A stretch of DNA of 10,073 bases. Source: JBNJEM01 sp051745935. GTDB lineage: Bacteria; Planctomycetota; Planctomycetia; Pirellulales; Pirellulaceae. Location: NCBI GenBank assembly GCA_051745935.1, contig JBNJEM010000263.1, positions 1-10,073 on the forward strand, in the 5' to 3' direction. The notes beneath the pieces were generated by a model. The model was not told where the DNA came from. It made no database searches and was given only the letters and a program-made list of their open reading frames with translations. A program made the translations under genes and the position numbers. Positions 1 to 5,450 of this stretch are shown here, in pieces; positions within the stretch are counted from its first letter, which is position 1, and each line of letters opens with the position of its first letter.

Positions 1-52
1 ATCTAACGCATGAAACGCAAGCGACCCGGCTTGTACTCTCTCCGTCTTTCCT

Positions 53-82
53 CATCCGTGGGTCCGTTCTGCCATCCGTGGG
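53..82. repeat. short direct repeat CATCCGTGGG
   Basis: The 10-mer CATCCGTGGG occurs at 53-62 and again at 73-82, a 20-base period. It lies in the noncoding left edge (1-216), where I see no gene on either strand. It may be chance or a small operator-like pair; nothing else supports a function. Confidence 0.35.
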
Positions 83-216
83 CCTATCATGATATCTAAA
101 GCACCAGCGATCATCGTCGTGCCCTGGTCGCGAAATCTTCCACTCTTCAATCAAGCACGCGCGACAAACTCGGGACAACCCACTTGTTCTATTTTGTCCG
201 ATTTTCGGGTTTTTCA

Positions 217-507
217 TCAGCCCGGTGTCAGGCCGTAGGCCTTCGCGGCGCAGACAAAGGCCAGTGCGATCCCCGTGTCTCCGCTGGTCGCCTCGATGAT
301 CCGTGTCTGAGAGTCGAGAATGCCTTCGTTTTCCGCGGCCTCGATCATGGCCCGGCCGACGCGGTCCTTCATGCTGGAGAGCGGGTTGAAGAATTCGAGC
401 TTGACCAGCACCGTGGCATGGGCGGAGGGCACGGTCCGGTTGAGTTTAACCAGTGGGGTATCGTAGGTGGTATGGACAATGTCTTGTCAGATTTTCGAGT
501 GCAACAT
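217..507 (-). pseudogene. cysK: cysteine synthase (O-acetylserine sulfhydrylase) N-terminal fragment with in-frame TGA
   Basis: Reading leftward from ATG at 507, one frame gives MLHSKI, then TGA at 489-487, then without a frame change QDIVHTTYDTPLVKLNR, followed by VLVKLEFFNPLSSMKDRVG and ATSGDTGIALAFVCAAKAYG, ending at TGA 219-217. These match the N-terminus of the PLP-dependent cysteine synthase family: the TPLV(K/R)LNR strand, the NP..S.KDR segment carrying the Schiff-base lysine, and the TSG(N/D)TGIALA phosphate-binding loop. An intact enzyme is about 300-320 residues. Only about 95 codons remain, and the downstream DNA to base 1 does not continue the homology that I can see. The premature TGA and the missing two thirds make it a pseudogene. 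Translation could in principle restart at GTG 432, but the product would lack most of the fold. It lies about 200 bases downstream of the metal-binding lipoprotein gene. Confidence 0.85.
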
Positions 508-707
508 CTTCGTACCTTTGCGATTTTTTGGGTGAAGACTCGAGGCGACACGGGGGCGCGGAAAGGACAAGCGGGACGTTACAGCGTTCGCGGACATCCA
601 TGCCTCGGCCGACCTGCCGGTTGAAGCCATGCGTGCCGACGGTGAGCCGGGATTCTCGCTGGTGTCGAAAACATCTGACGCCCCAACTCCTCCGACGAAT
701 CCGCGAC

Positions 708-1154
708 TCAATGGCAGGACGATCCACTGGAACAGGAGGAATTCGAATGGCTGGAGCTTGATGTCGATCCTTGTGTCGAAGCAGGACTACCCGCTCGCAC
801 GAGCTCCATTTCGCACACTGGACACGTTCCCGGCGACGACTCTCGCACGCCAGGGTGCATCGGGCACGTCCATGTCGGCTTCGGCCGCGCACCGTCGCGT
901 TCCGCCGACGTGTCGTTCAGCTCGTACGTCGTGTTTCTCGCCATGCTCGTCGCGCTGTCGGCGGCGGTGTGCTGCTTCTTGGCTGCGCATCCGGATGCGA
1001 GTACCACCAGCATCGTTGCCACGGCCGCGGACCATCTATACCGGTCGCGGATGACTTTTTCCGCCGCGAGTCCGACCAACGGGAGGACGGATTGCGTCGG
1101 GCAGCTTTCCGCCCGGAAAAATCCAACCGCCTGAAAAACAGTTCGATCCATCAT
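708..1154 (-). CDS. lipoprotein with heavy-metal-binding domain (CPMHP-type)
   Basis: A 148-residue protein. A hydrophobic stretch (about residues 41-55, WSAAVATMLVVLASGC) ends in a good lipobox, LASG|C56, so the mature part is probably lipid-anchored outside the cytoplasmic membrane. Residues 95-118 (WTCPMHPGV...GTCPVCEMEL) match the short heavy-metal-binding domain found in CusB-type efflux adaptors and copper ATPases; C97, H100, C111 and C114 are the likely ligands. The tail (about 128-148) is rich in Ser, with His and Cys (ending SSGSSCH), and may add metal ligands. The start is ATG 1154, set by AAGGAGG at 1167-1161 with 6 bases spacing (ATG 1151 is also possible). The oddity is the N-terminus: residues about 7-40 are encoded by copy A of the 100-bp dispersed repeat, giving an n-region far longer than in normal lipoproteins. 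The metal is unknown; copper is the usual guess for this domain. It lies 53 bases downstream of the receiver-like gene and probably shares its transcript. Confidence 0.8.
   Translation of the reverse strand: MMDRTVFQAVGFFRAESCPTQSVLPLVGLAAEKVIRDRYRWSAAVATMLVVLASGCAAKKQHTAADSATSMARNTTYELNDTSAERDGARPKPTWTCPMHPGVRESSPGTCPVCEMELVRAGSPASTQGSTSSSSHSNSSCSSGSSCH
1036..1135 (-). repeat. 100-bp dispersed repeat, copy A (inside the lipoprotein gene)
   Basis: Begins TTCAGGCGGTTGGATTTTTC and ends GACCGGTATAG on the minus strand. Against copy B (4095-4194) I count about 5 differences in 100 bases with no gap; against copy C (5280-5379) it is clearly more diverged but also without gaps. This copy forms codons about 7-40 of the metal-binding lipoprotein. 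Its right limit (1135) lies just inside that gene's start codon, and its left limit (1036) lies just before the hydrophobic signal segment. Confidence 0.9.
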
Positions 1155-1160
1155 TCGATA

Positions 1161-1167
1161 CCTCCTT
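1161..1167 (-). promoter_or_regulatory. ribosome binding site deciding the start of the metal-binding lipoprotein
   Basis: AAGGAGG on the minus strand, 6 bases before ATG 1154. It is the strongest Shine-Dalgarno site in the left half. It lies outside the 100-bp repeat, so the repeat-derived N-terminus is very likely translated rather than skipped. Confidence 0.75.
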
Positions 1168-1207
1168 GTTACACTTTGGATTCCTTACAGAAACTACCAT
1201 CCGCCCA

Positions 1208-1651
1208 TCAGCCGACCGCATCCAGGCAGATCCTGCCGTGACCGACAACGGCCCGACGCGACGAGGTATCGCCCGAAAGGCTTGCAAACACGGCATCCGA
1301 CAACTGCTGGAGACTGTTGTAGGTGAGCAGTTCCTCCGCACCCAAGAACCTGGCTTTTGCCATATCCGAACCAGATGCCCTGGACTTGTAGAGCCAGACA
1401 TGGGGACGGGGCTCGGTGATGCGCAGCTTCGCGGTCAGCAACCAGCCGCTCTGGTCCGGCAAGTCCACGTTGGCAACGACGAGATCCGGAGCGAACATGA
1501 AGTGCTGGACGATGCCTTCCGTTGCATAGCACGCACGTTTTACGTGAAATCCGGCGTGGTACAAATCTTCGGCAAGGCGTTGATAGACCGCGTCACGGTG
1601 TTCGATTATAAGCACCACGGGCATCTCCGGTTGGGGCCTCTGCATAATCAT
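1208..1651 (-). CDS. stand-alone receiver-like (CheY fold) protein lacking the phosphoacceptor Asp
   Basis: A 147-residue protein whose residues about 11-127 follow the receiver-domain pattern: beta-1 PVVLIIEHRD with an acidic residue at E17, beta-3 PDLVVANVDLPDQSGW, beta-4 HVWLYKS and beta-5 GAEELLTYNS. Normal receivers read DLVLLD.MMP.MDG and YLTKPF at the last two conserved places. Here the phosphorylated Asp is N61 and the conserved Lys of LTKP is Y111. It is therefore best called a pseudo-receiver that works by protein contact, or by a non-phosphorylation signal, rather than as a classical response regulator. There is no output domain; the last ~20 residues look unstructured. The start ATG 1651 is supported by GGGAGG at 1662-1657, 5 bases away. 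It lies between a Cys-rich secreted protein gene (163 bases upstream) and the metal-binding lipoprotein gene (53 bases downstream), so a role linked to metal response is possible but inferred only from position. Confidence 0.75.
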   Translation of the reverse strand: MIMQRPQPEMPVVLIIEHRDAVYQRLAEDLYHAGFHVKRACYATEGIVQHFMFAPDLVVANVDLPDQSGWLLTAKLRITEPRPHVWLYKSRASGSDMAKARFLGAEELLTYNSLQQLSDAVFASLSGDTSSRRAVVGHGRICLDAVG

Positions 1652-1656
1652 TGATA

Positions 1657-1662
1657 CCTCCC
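1657..1662 (-). promoter_or_regulatory. ribosome binding site of the receiver-like gene
   Basis: GGGAGG on the minus strand with 5 bases to ATG 1651. The block GGAGGTATC followed by the start ATGAT is nearly the same as at the next gene (1167-1150), which may reflect similar translation control of the pair. Confidence 0.65.
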
Positions 1663-1814
1663 ATGCAATGCGCGCACGCGCGCAACTTGATACAAAAATG
1701 GATTAAGCGATTCCGTTCACTCCGAGACAGCGCTGCCAGAAGCGTCCAGTTCAAACGGGGCGGGCGGATGCGTCAGAATGCCCGTGCGCGTACTGGCGGC
1801 GCCAAGAGAGATGA

Positions 1815-2273
1815 TCAGAGCGTGAACCGGCAAAGAATGGCGCAGCGCTCGTTGCCGACGGCCATATGAAGCAAGAACGCCGGGGAGATCCAGGCCTCCA
1901 TGGAATCGGAGGAGGATTTCTGGACGGCCGATACCCATGGGCAAAGAGCCAATTGCTGGAGATCCAGCCCTCTCTGCAAAGTCGACATCGGCGAGGGTGC
2001 CGCAGGGGCTGCGTCGGCCCCACAACTGCAGCCGCAGCCGGCATCCGTTGACGAGTCAGACGGCCCGCCGCAACAGGGGCTGGTGGCCTGCTCGCGGGCA
2101 ATTCCCATGTTTCGGCAGCAGCAATCTCCGGCAGCCGACGTTTGGGTGGGACTGGAAATACTCGACGGACAATGGCAAGACAGCGCCATCATCGGCTGCA
2201 GCGGAATCGCCACTGCCGCCAGGAACATCACGCATCTCGTTGCTGTTGTCAATCGAAACATCACTTGTGCCAT
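1815..2273 (-). CDS. small Cys-rich exported protein, LCRFxL C-terminus
   Basis: I do not recognise a named family. The 152-residue protein starts with a signal-peptide-like segment (about residues 10-30, CVMFLAAVAIPLQPMMALS). It then has a Cys-rich part with pairs and triplets: C33/C35, C51-C53 (CCC), C67/C68 and C80/C82/C84 (CGCSC), spaced by Ser, Ala and Pro. The second half is less biased and ends ERCAILCRFTL. The other Cys-rich protein at 2785-3189 ends NCCVLLCRFLL, so the two are probably related or belong to one C-terminal motif family. Clusters like CCC and CGCSC suit binding of soft metal ions (Cu, Ag, Zn) or disulfide formation in the periplasm; this is inference. The start at ATG 2273 has only a poor ribosome binding site; ATG 2261 is an alternative. 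It lies 91 bases downstream of csrA. Confidence 0.6.
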   Translation of the reverse strand: MAQVMFRLTTATRCVMFLAAVAIPLQPMMALSCHCPSSISSPTQTSAAGDCCCRNMGIAREQATSPCCGGPSDSSTDAGCGCSCGADAAPAAPSPMSTLQRGLDLQQLALCPWVSAVQKSSSDSMEAWISPAFLLHMAVGNERCAILCRFTL

Positions 2274-2364
2274 CGTTCTTTTTTCCAGATCCAGCCCTCT
2301 TTATCGGCCGTCCGGGCAAGGGCCTTAAACCAAACCGGCCGCTTCAACAAATCGGCTGCGCAAG

Positions 2365-2610
2365 TCAAAGTCCAGAAACTGCGGCGCCAACACCGAATTC
2401 CACTTCAGACCGACTGCCTCCCATCCCCGACTCCACGGCGTCGACCGCCTTATCGCCCCTTCGACCAGCGACATCGTCTCGCCGAATCGGGACGTCCTTC
2501 GGGGCCCGGATGCCCAATCGAACTCGGTTTCCAGTGATTTTGAGGACGACAACCTCCGCGTCGTCTCCTATGCTTATCCGCTGACCCAGCTTACGTGTCA
2601 GTACCAGCAT
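2365..2610 (-). CDS. csrA: carbon storage regulator CsrA (RsmA), with C-terminal extension
   Basis: CsrA is a dimeric RNA-binding protein that binds GGA motifs in mRNA leaders and blocks or stabilises translation. The 81-residue product begins MLVLTRKLGQRISIGDDAEV and continues through GNRVRLGIRAPKDVPIRRDDV, an almost canonical CsrA of about 47 residues. The RNA-contacting positions L4, R6 and R44 are kept. The start ATG 2610 is fixed by homology and by AAGGAG at 2623-2618, 7 bases away; the open frame runs further upstream to 2772 but that part has no similarity. From about residue 48 on, the sequence (AGRRGDKAVDAVES... ending AAVSGL) is Gly-, Ala- and Ser-rich and is not part of the fold. 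E. coli CsrA is 61 residues, so this tail is long. It sits between two Cys-rich exported protein genes, which is odd for a global regulator and may mean it controls this locus. Confidence 0.93.
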   Translation of the reverse strand: MLVLTRKLGQRISIGDDAEVVVLKITGNRVRLGIRAPKDVPIRRDDVAGRRGDKAVDAVESGMGGSRSEVEFGVGAAVSGL

Positions 2611-2617
2611 GATTCTT

Positions 2618-2623
2618 CTCCTT
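2618..2623 (-). promoter_or_regulatory. csrA ribosome binding site
   Basis: AAGGAG on the minus strand, 7 bases before ATG 2610. It fixes the csrA start against the longer open frame. It contains the GGA core that CsrA itself binds, so autoregulation is possible, although no hairpin presenting it is obvious. Confidence 0.65.
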
Positions 2624-2784
2624 GAAGTAGGGCACCTGCGATTCGACGGGCAGCATGAACGGCACAGTTCGATGCCTAACGCGTCAAAGAAGCAATCTGG
2701 CGATTGGACAGGTGGCCTGTTGCGTGTCGGTGACAGCTTAACCCGTAGACGCATTCCGCGTACGAGCGGCAACAGGGGAGAGAA

Positions 2785-3189
2785 TCAAAGCAGAAACCGG
2801 CACAAGAGAACACAGCAGTTTTGATCGCTGCCGGTCCGCAACGGCCCGTTCCCGAGCGAGTGGAGGACGCAGCCCGAATTCACGACAGCCGCGTATTCGC
2901 CAACAAAGGATGGGTTCGAGAACGCTTCAAGTTGAGTGTCCCACCGGCCCTCCAGCGCCCGTGGCTGGATCGCGGGATCTTCCGAATGTCCGCGCGCACA
3001 AGCCAGCGAACGGCAACACGCGGCCGTTACAGGCCCGCCATCGCATTCACAGCACTTCGACGCGGCTGGTTTCGCGTCAATGGGCTTGCCGTGACGGCAG
3101 CACCCACATCCGGCCAAGCTCTGAAATGAAATCAGTGCCGCCGTCAGCCAGATCGCGAGCGGATGGATGATTTGTCTCATTTGCCGCAC
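2785..3189 (-). CDS. small Cys-rich lipoprotein-like exported protein, LCRFxL C-terminus
   Basis: Not a family I can name. The 134-residue product from GTG 3189 has a hydrophobic leader (about residues 8-27, HPLAIWLTAALISFQSLAG) ending in a lipobox-like LAG|C28. Cys clusters follow directly: C28/C30/C31, C46/C47/C49, C58/C59 and C64. The middle is polar and the end is NCCVLLCRFLL, matching the end of the Cys-rich protein at 1815-2273. GTG 3189 is preferred because GGGAG lies 9 bases upstream; ATG 3180 would leave that site too far away. It is the first gene of the left cluster and starts about 50 bases from the inverted-repeat element at 3240-3382, which could carry or have displaced its promoter. 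Metal binding in the envelope is the likeliest role, by inference. Confidence 0.6.
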   Translation of the reverse strand: MRQMRQIIHPLAIWLTAALISFQSLAGCGCCRHGKPIDAKPAASKCCECDGGPVTAACCRSLACARGHSEDPAIQPRALEGRWDTQLEAFSNPSFVGEYAAVVNSGCVLHSLGNGPLRTGSDQNCCVLLCRFLL

Positions 3190-3239
3190 GAGGGGGAACT
3201 CCCAGTCCCGAATTTCGCAAGCCGAATTTTAAGGGGCTG

Positions 3240-3382
3240 CTGCAGAATGAATTGCCGATTTGGACGCGCCGCGGACAAGGCTGCGGAGGAAGGCGAAGCA
3301 GGCGTATTTGCTTATACGTCGATGCAGCCTGGCGACTGCGGCCGTAGCCACAGGCCGCCGAAATCGGTAACTTATTTTGCAG
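3240..3382. mobile_element. MITE-like element or large imperfect palindrome with ~24-bp terminal inverted repeats
   Basis: The left end (3240-3263, CTGCAGAATGAATTGCCGAT...) pairs with the right end (3358-3382); the reverse complement of the right end reads CTGCAAAATAAGTTACCGAT... About 20 of 24 positions agree. Inside, GGCTGCGG near the left pairs with CCGTAGCC near the right, and GCGTAT TTGCTT ATACGT forms a central hairpin. The whole 143 bases can thus fold almost end to end. The size, terminal repeats and lack of a gene suit a non-autonomous transposable element or a structured RNA. I see no convincing target-site duplication. It is crossed by a 211-codon minus-strand open frame that I regard as spurious. 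Confidence 0.65.
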
Positions 3383-3436
3383 TGATCCGCAATTATCGCT
3401 CTAGCCGGGGCCCGAGTCAATGGCACTTCGGCGGGT

Positions 3437-3471
3437 GCGTACAAGCGTACAAGCGTGGTACAAGCGTGATA
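3437..3471 (+). repeat. short tandem repeat, 8-bp unit GCGTACAA
   Basis: GCGTACAA occurs twice in tandem (3437-3452), followed by an expanded GCGTGGTACAA and a degenerate GCGTGATA. It lies between the inverted-repeat element and the transposase remnant. Probably a slippage product. Confidence 0.5.
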
Positions 3472-3501
3472 GCGTCGGATCTCTGGTATTGTGTGGACAC
3501 T

Positions 3502-3702
3502 ATGTTTGTCGACTCTTGTACCTACCCAGCGAACGGCCGAACGTATGCCCGCCATCTCCCGCGGTAGTCGTACCGGGAAAACGGCAAAGTGCGGCACCGC
3601 ACGCTGGCGGATCTCAGCCATTGTTCCGACGAAGAAATCCAGGCCATCAAATTGGCCCTCAAGCACAAGGCCGACTTCCAGCAATGCGGGAACCAGAAGA
3701 AC
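3502..3702 (+). pseudogene. IS1634-like (IS4 group) transposase, N-terminal remnant with amber codon
   Basis: From ATG 3502 the frame reads MFVDSCTYPANGRTYARHLPR, then TAG at 3565-3567, then without a shift SYRENGKVRHRTLADLSH and EEIQAIKLALKHKADF. This is the pattern of the N-terminus of IS1634-type DDE transposases: MF(V/I)R..., G(K/R)TY, (L)VESYRE.GKVR.R.LA(N/D)L. The TAG sits where that family has Glu (GAG), so a single G-to-T change explains it. Beyond about 3702 the similarity fades, and the bulk of a ~500-residue enzyme (including the DDE residues) is missing. It is the only plus-strand protein relic I accept. Recognised from family memory; no search was possible. Confidence 0.65.
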
Positions 3703-4094
3703 GCGGCCATGAATCGCCGCGTTCCATGTCGGAATCATTGCTCGAACGAACATGCTTTCTTCACGTTCCGAAGCCACCCCGTAGCTCGGGAATCCCTTCC
3801 CGAGACGAACCATCGGACCGCTCGGCCAGTTCTCCCGCCCGTCAAAGAGGCAGCCGAACTGCACCGCGAAGCGTCAACGACCCCGGCGAACCCCGAACGA
3901 ACCCGCCAAACCCTCAACGGCCCAACCAACCCGCCAAGGTCCGCCCAACGGGAACCCCACCGACCACCCGGCAGACATTCTGCCTTCACGTGCCTTCACG
4001 GCGGCAGAAGTTTGTCGTGACCACGAGGAGAATCGGTTTCGTTCGCCGTACGGGACATCGTGGTGGGACATTGGCTGGCAGGAGCGTGGTATAT
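3703..4094. other. gene-free stretch, C/A-rich on the plus strand
   Basis: No open frame here resembles a protein. The part at about 3840-3970 is strongly C- and A-rich on the plus strand, giving low-complexity Pro/Asn/Arg/Gln translations, which argues against coding. A perfect tandem TGCCTTCACG lies at 3981-4000. The stretch separates the transposase relic from repeat copy B and looks like decayed DNA. Confidence 0.5.
3981..4000 (+). repeat. perfect 10-bp tandem duplication TGCCTTCACG
   Basis: Two identical adjacent copies of TGCCTTCACG. It contains the palindrome CACGTG at the junction. No gene is nearby, so it is probably a simple duplication. Confidence 0.6.
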
Positions 4095-4194
4095 TTCAGG
4101 CGGTTGGATTCTTCCGGGTGGAAAGCTGCCCGACGCAAGCCGTCCTCCCGTTGGTCGGACTCGCGGCGGAGAAAGTCATCCGCGACCAGTATAG
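4095..4194 (+). repeat. 100-bp dispersed repeat, copy B (intergenic)
   Basis: Begins TTCAGGCGGTTGGATTCTTC and ends GACCAGTATAG. It is about 95% identical to copy A, on the opposite strand, and gap-free against copy C. No start codon, gene or ribosome binding site is joined to it, so the repeat can exist as noncoding DNA. An internal pairing CCGAC...GTCGG with an adjoining CAA/TTG suggests a folded arm. Confidence 0.9.
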
Positions 4195-4248
4195 AATCGG
4201 CTTTTCGGACGAATGGGACCGTCTTCAGACGTCCGTCCGCATAGATCC

Positions 4249-4267
4249 CCGCGGAGATGATCCGCGG
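4249..4267 (+). other. perfect hairpin CCGCGGA/TCCGCGG
   Basis: CCGCGGA (4249-4255), the loop GATGA, then TCCGCGG (4261-4267): a 7-bp GC-rich stem about 55 bases after repeat copy B. There is no following T-run, so it is not a standard terminator. It could be an operator, or chance in GC-rich DNA. Confidence 0.4.
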
Positions 4268-4712
4268 ATATGGTGCAAGATGTGGCGATGGGTCAGAAGT
4301 TCCGAGAAGCCAGATATTGCGCTGGGAGACAGAAGGGAACGCGAACCAGCCAGTCCAGCGGACGGCTAATCGCCGCCGCTGACCAGCACGTTCACGAGCT
4401 CAGCAGACGAATCGGTGCAAGGCGGTCCATGTCGAGATGGTTAGCCTGTGGCAGGTTCCTGCGATTGCCGAGGATCCTCTCTCCGGCGATGCCTGTTTGC
4501 TATTGCGGTGCCGGCACTGCGGTTTCCGGCTTGTCCACGGCTCTGCGGAAAGGGGCCTCCGCTTGCCATTTTTGCCCGCTTCGTTCGCCATGTCGTCGCG
4601 ACCGCATTCTAGGGACCGCCCGAAATGGTTCGTGCCTCTCGTGCCATCAGACAACCGTTCCGTACGATCTGTCCCCCCTTCAGGCTTCCGCCGGGACGTA
4701 TTCAGTCTTGAC

Positions 4713-4725
4713 CCAAAAAAGAAAG
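4713..4725 (-). terminator. T-rich tract after tRNA-Arg, possible termination site
   Basis: Just past the tRNA 3' end the minus strand reads CTTTCTTTTTTGG. The tRNA T-arm and acceptor stem followed by this T-run could act as an intrinsic terminator. No separate hairpin is visible. Confidence 0.3.
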
Positions 4726-4799
<74 letters not shown>

Positions 4800-5279
4800 A
4801 TCGAAATCAATATCTCAGGTGTCACGCTCCAACCCTCGAACCAGCTGAATTCACAGCGCTGGACCGGATCGCCTGTTTGCTCGGCGGATTCGACTCCATG
4901 CGTGGTAAGTCATTTCCGCGTTTGGAGTTAAGAAGCCATAACAAAACCAGTCAGGTTTTCTTTCCCCCAGGGAGTCTCGGCGCCAACCCCCACTTTGTGA
5001 CGGGCTGCAAATGTTTCCGCTCGGTCGGGCCCCGTTCGACCAAGCCGCAGCATTTTCCGCGAACGGCAAACCCGCATCGTCGGAATCGCACCTCAATATT
5101 CCGTCGACCGGATGCGCGCTACAACGAGCATACACGATGCCACGACGACACACAAGATCCGCCCATGCCCCGTCCGCGAATTTCGTTGCGAACTAGCTCG
5201 TCAGGATTGGGCTGTGCCCCGCGTCGTGAGTGCCTAAAGAATTGGTCGCGACTCCGTTTCCGTTGAGGTCAGGCTATAC
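4800..5279. other. stretch without a recognisable gene between tRNA-Arg and repeat C
   Basis: Plus- and minus-strand open frames of 60-160 codons overlap here, but none looks like a known protein or has a convincing start. The promoter of the tRNA must lie in the first ~60 bases to its right; AT-rich sequence is present there (GATATTGATTTCGA on the minus strand), but I cannot assign -35 and -10 boxes with confidence. Confidence 0.45.
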
Positions 5280-5379
5280 TTCAGCCGGTCGAATTTGTCC
5301 GGGTGGAAAGCGGCCCGGCGCAAGCCGTCCTCCCGTTGCTCGGACTCGCGGCGCGCAAAATCATCCGCCCCCCGGTGTA
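5280..5379 (+). repeat. 100-bp dispersed repeat, copy C (downstream of plsC)
   Basis: Begins TTCAGCCGGTCGAATTTGTC and ends CCCCCGGTGTA. The same length as copies A and B without gaps, but clearly more diverged (roughly 80-85% identity by eye), so it is an older copy. It lies 71 bases beyond the plsC stop, in the opposite orientation to plsC, and so could form part of its 3' untranslated region. Confidence 0.85.
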
Positions 5380-5450
5380 TTTGGCCCCGGATAACCTGCA
5401 GTCGAACACCCTTTCTTAACGGCCTCACTTGCCCCAATGGACCGCGGGTA

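Larger units (their letters stand above)
4195..4725. other. stretch without a recognisable gene between repeat B and tRNA-Arg
   Basis: Open frames exist on both strands, but none shows a domain, a good ribosome binding site or similarity that I know. A perfect 7-bp hairpin lies at 4249-4267. The A-tract at 4715-4720 (a T-tract on the minus strand) directly follows the tRNA 3' end. Confidence 0.45.

Noticed and set aside
487..489. TGA in cysK read as selenocysteine or recoded
   Set aside because: No selenocysteine element is visible after it, cysteine synthases have no Cys at this place, other genes use standard codes, and the gene is also truncated at its 3' end.
2365..2772. Longer 135-codon form of CsrA
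   Set aside because: CsrA proteins begin with MLVLTRK, and AAGGAG lies directly before that ATG (2610); the upstream part has no similarity.
3437..3471. Tandem GCGTACAA units as iterons or a CRISPR array
   Set aside because: Too few and too short, no regular spacers, no cas or rep gene in the window.
3229..3864. 211-codon minus-strand open frame across the inverted-repeat element
   Set aside because: It runs over the palindromic element and antisense to the transposase relic, has no recognisable domain and no good start site; most likely a chance frame in GC-rich DNA.
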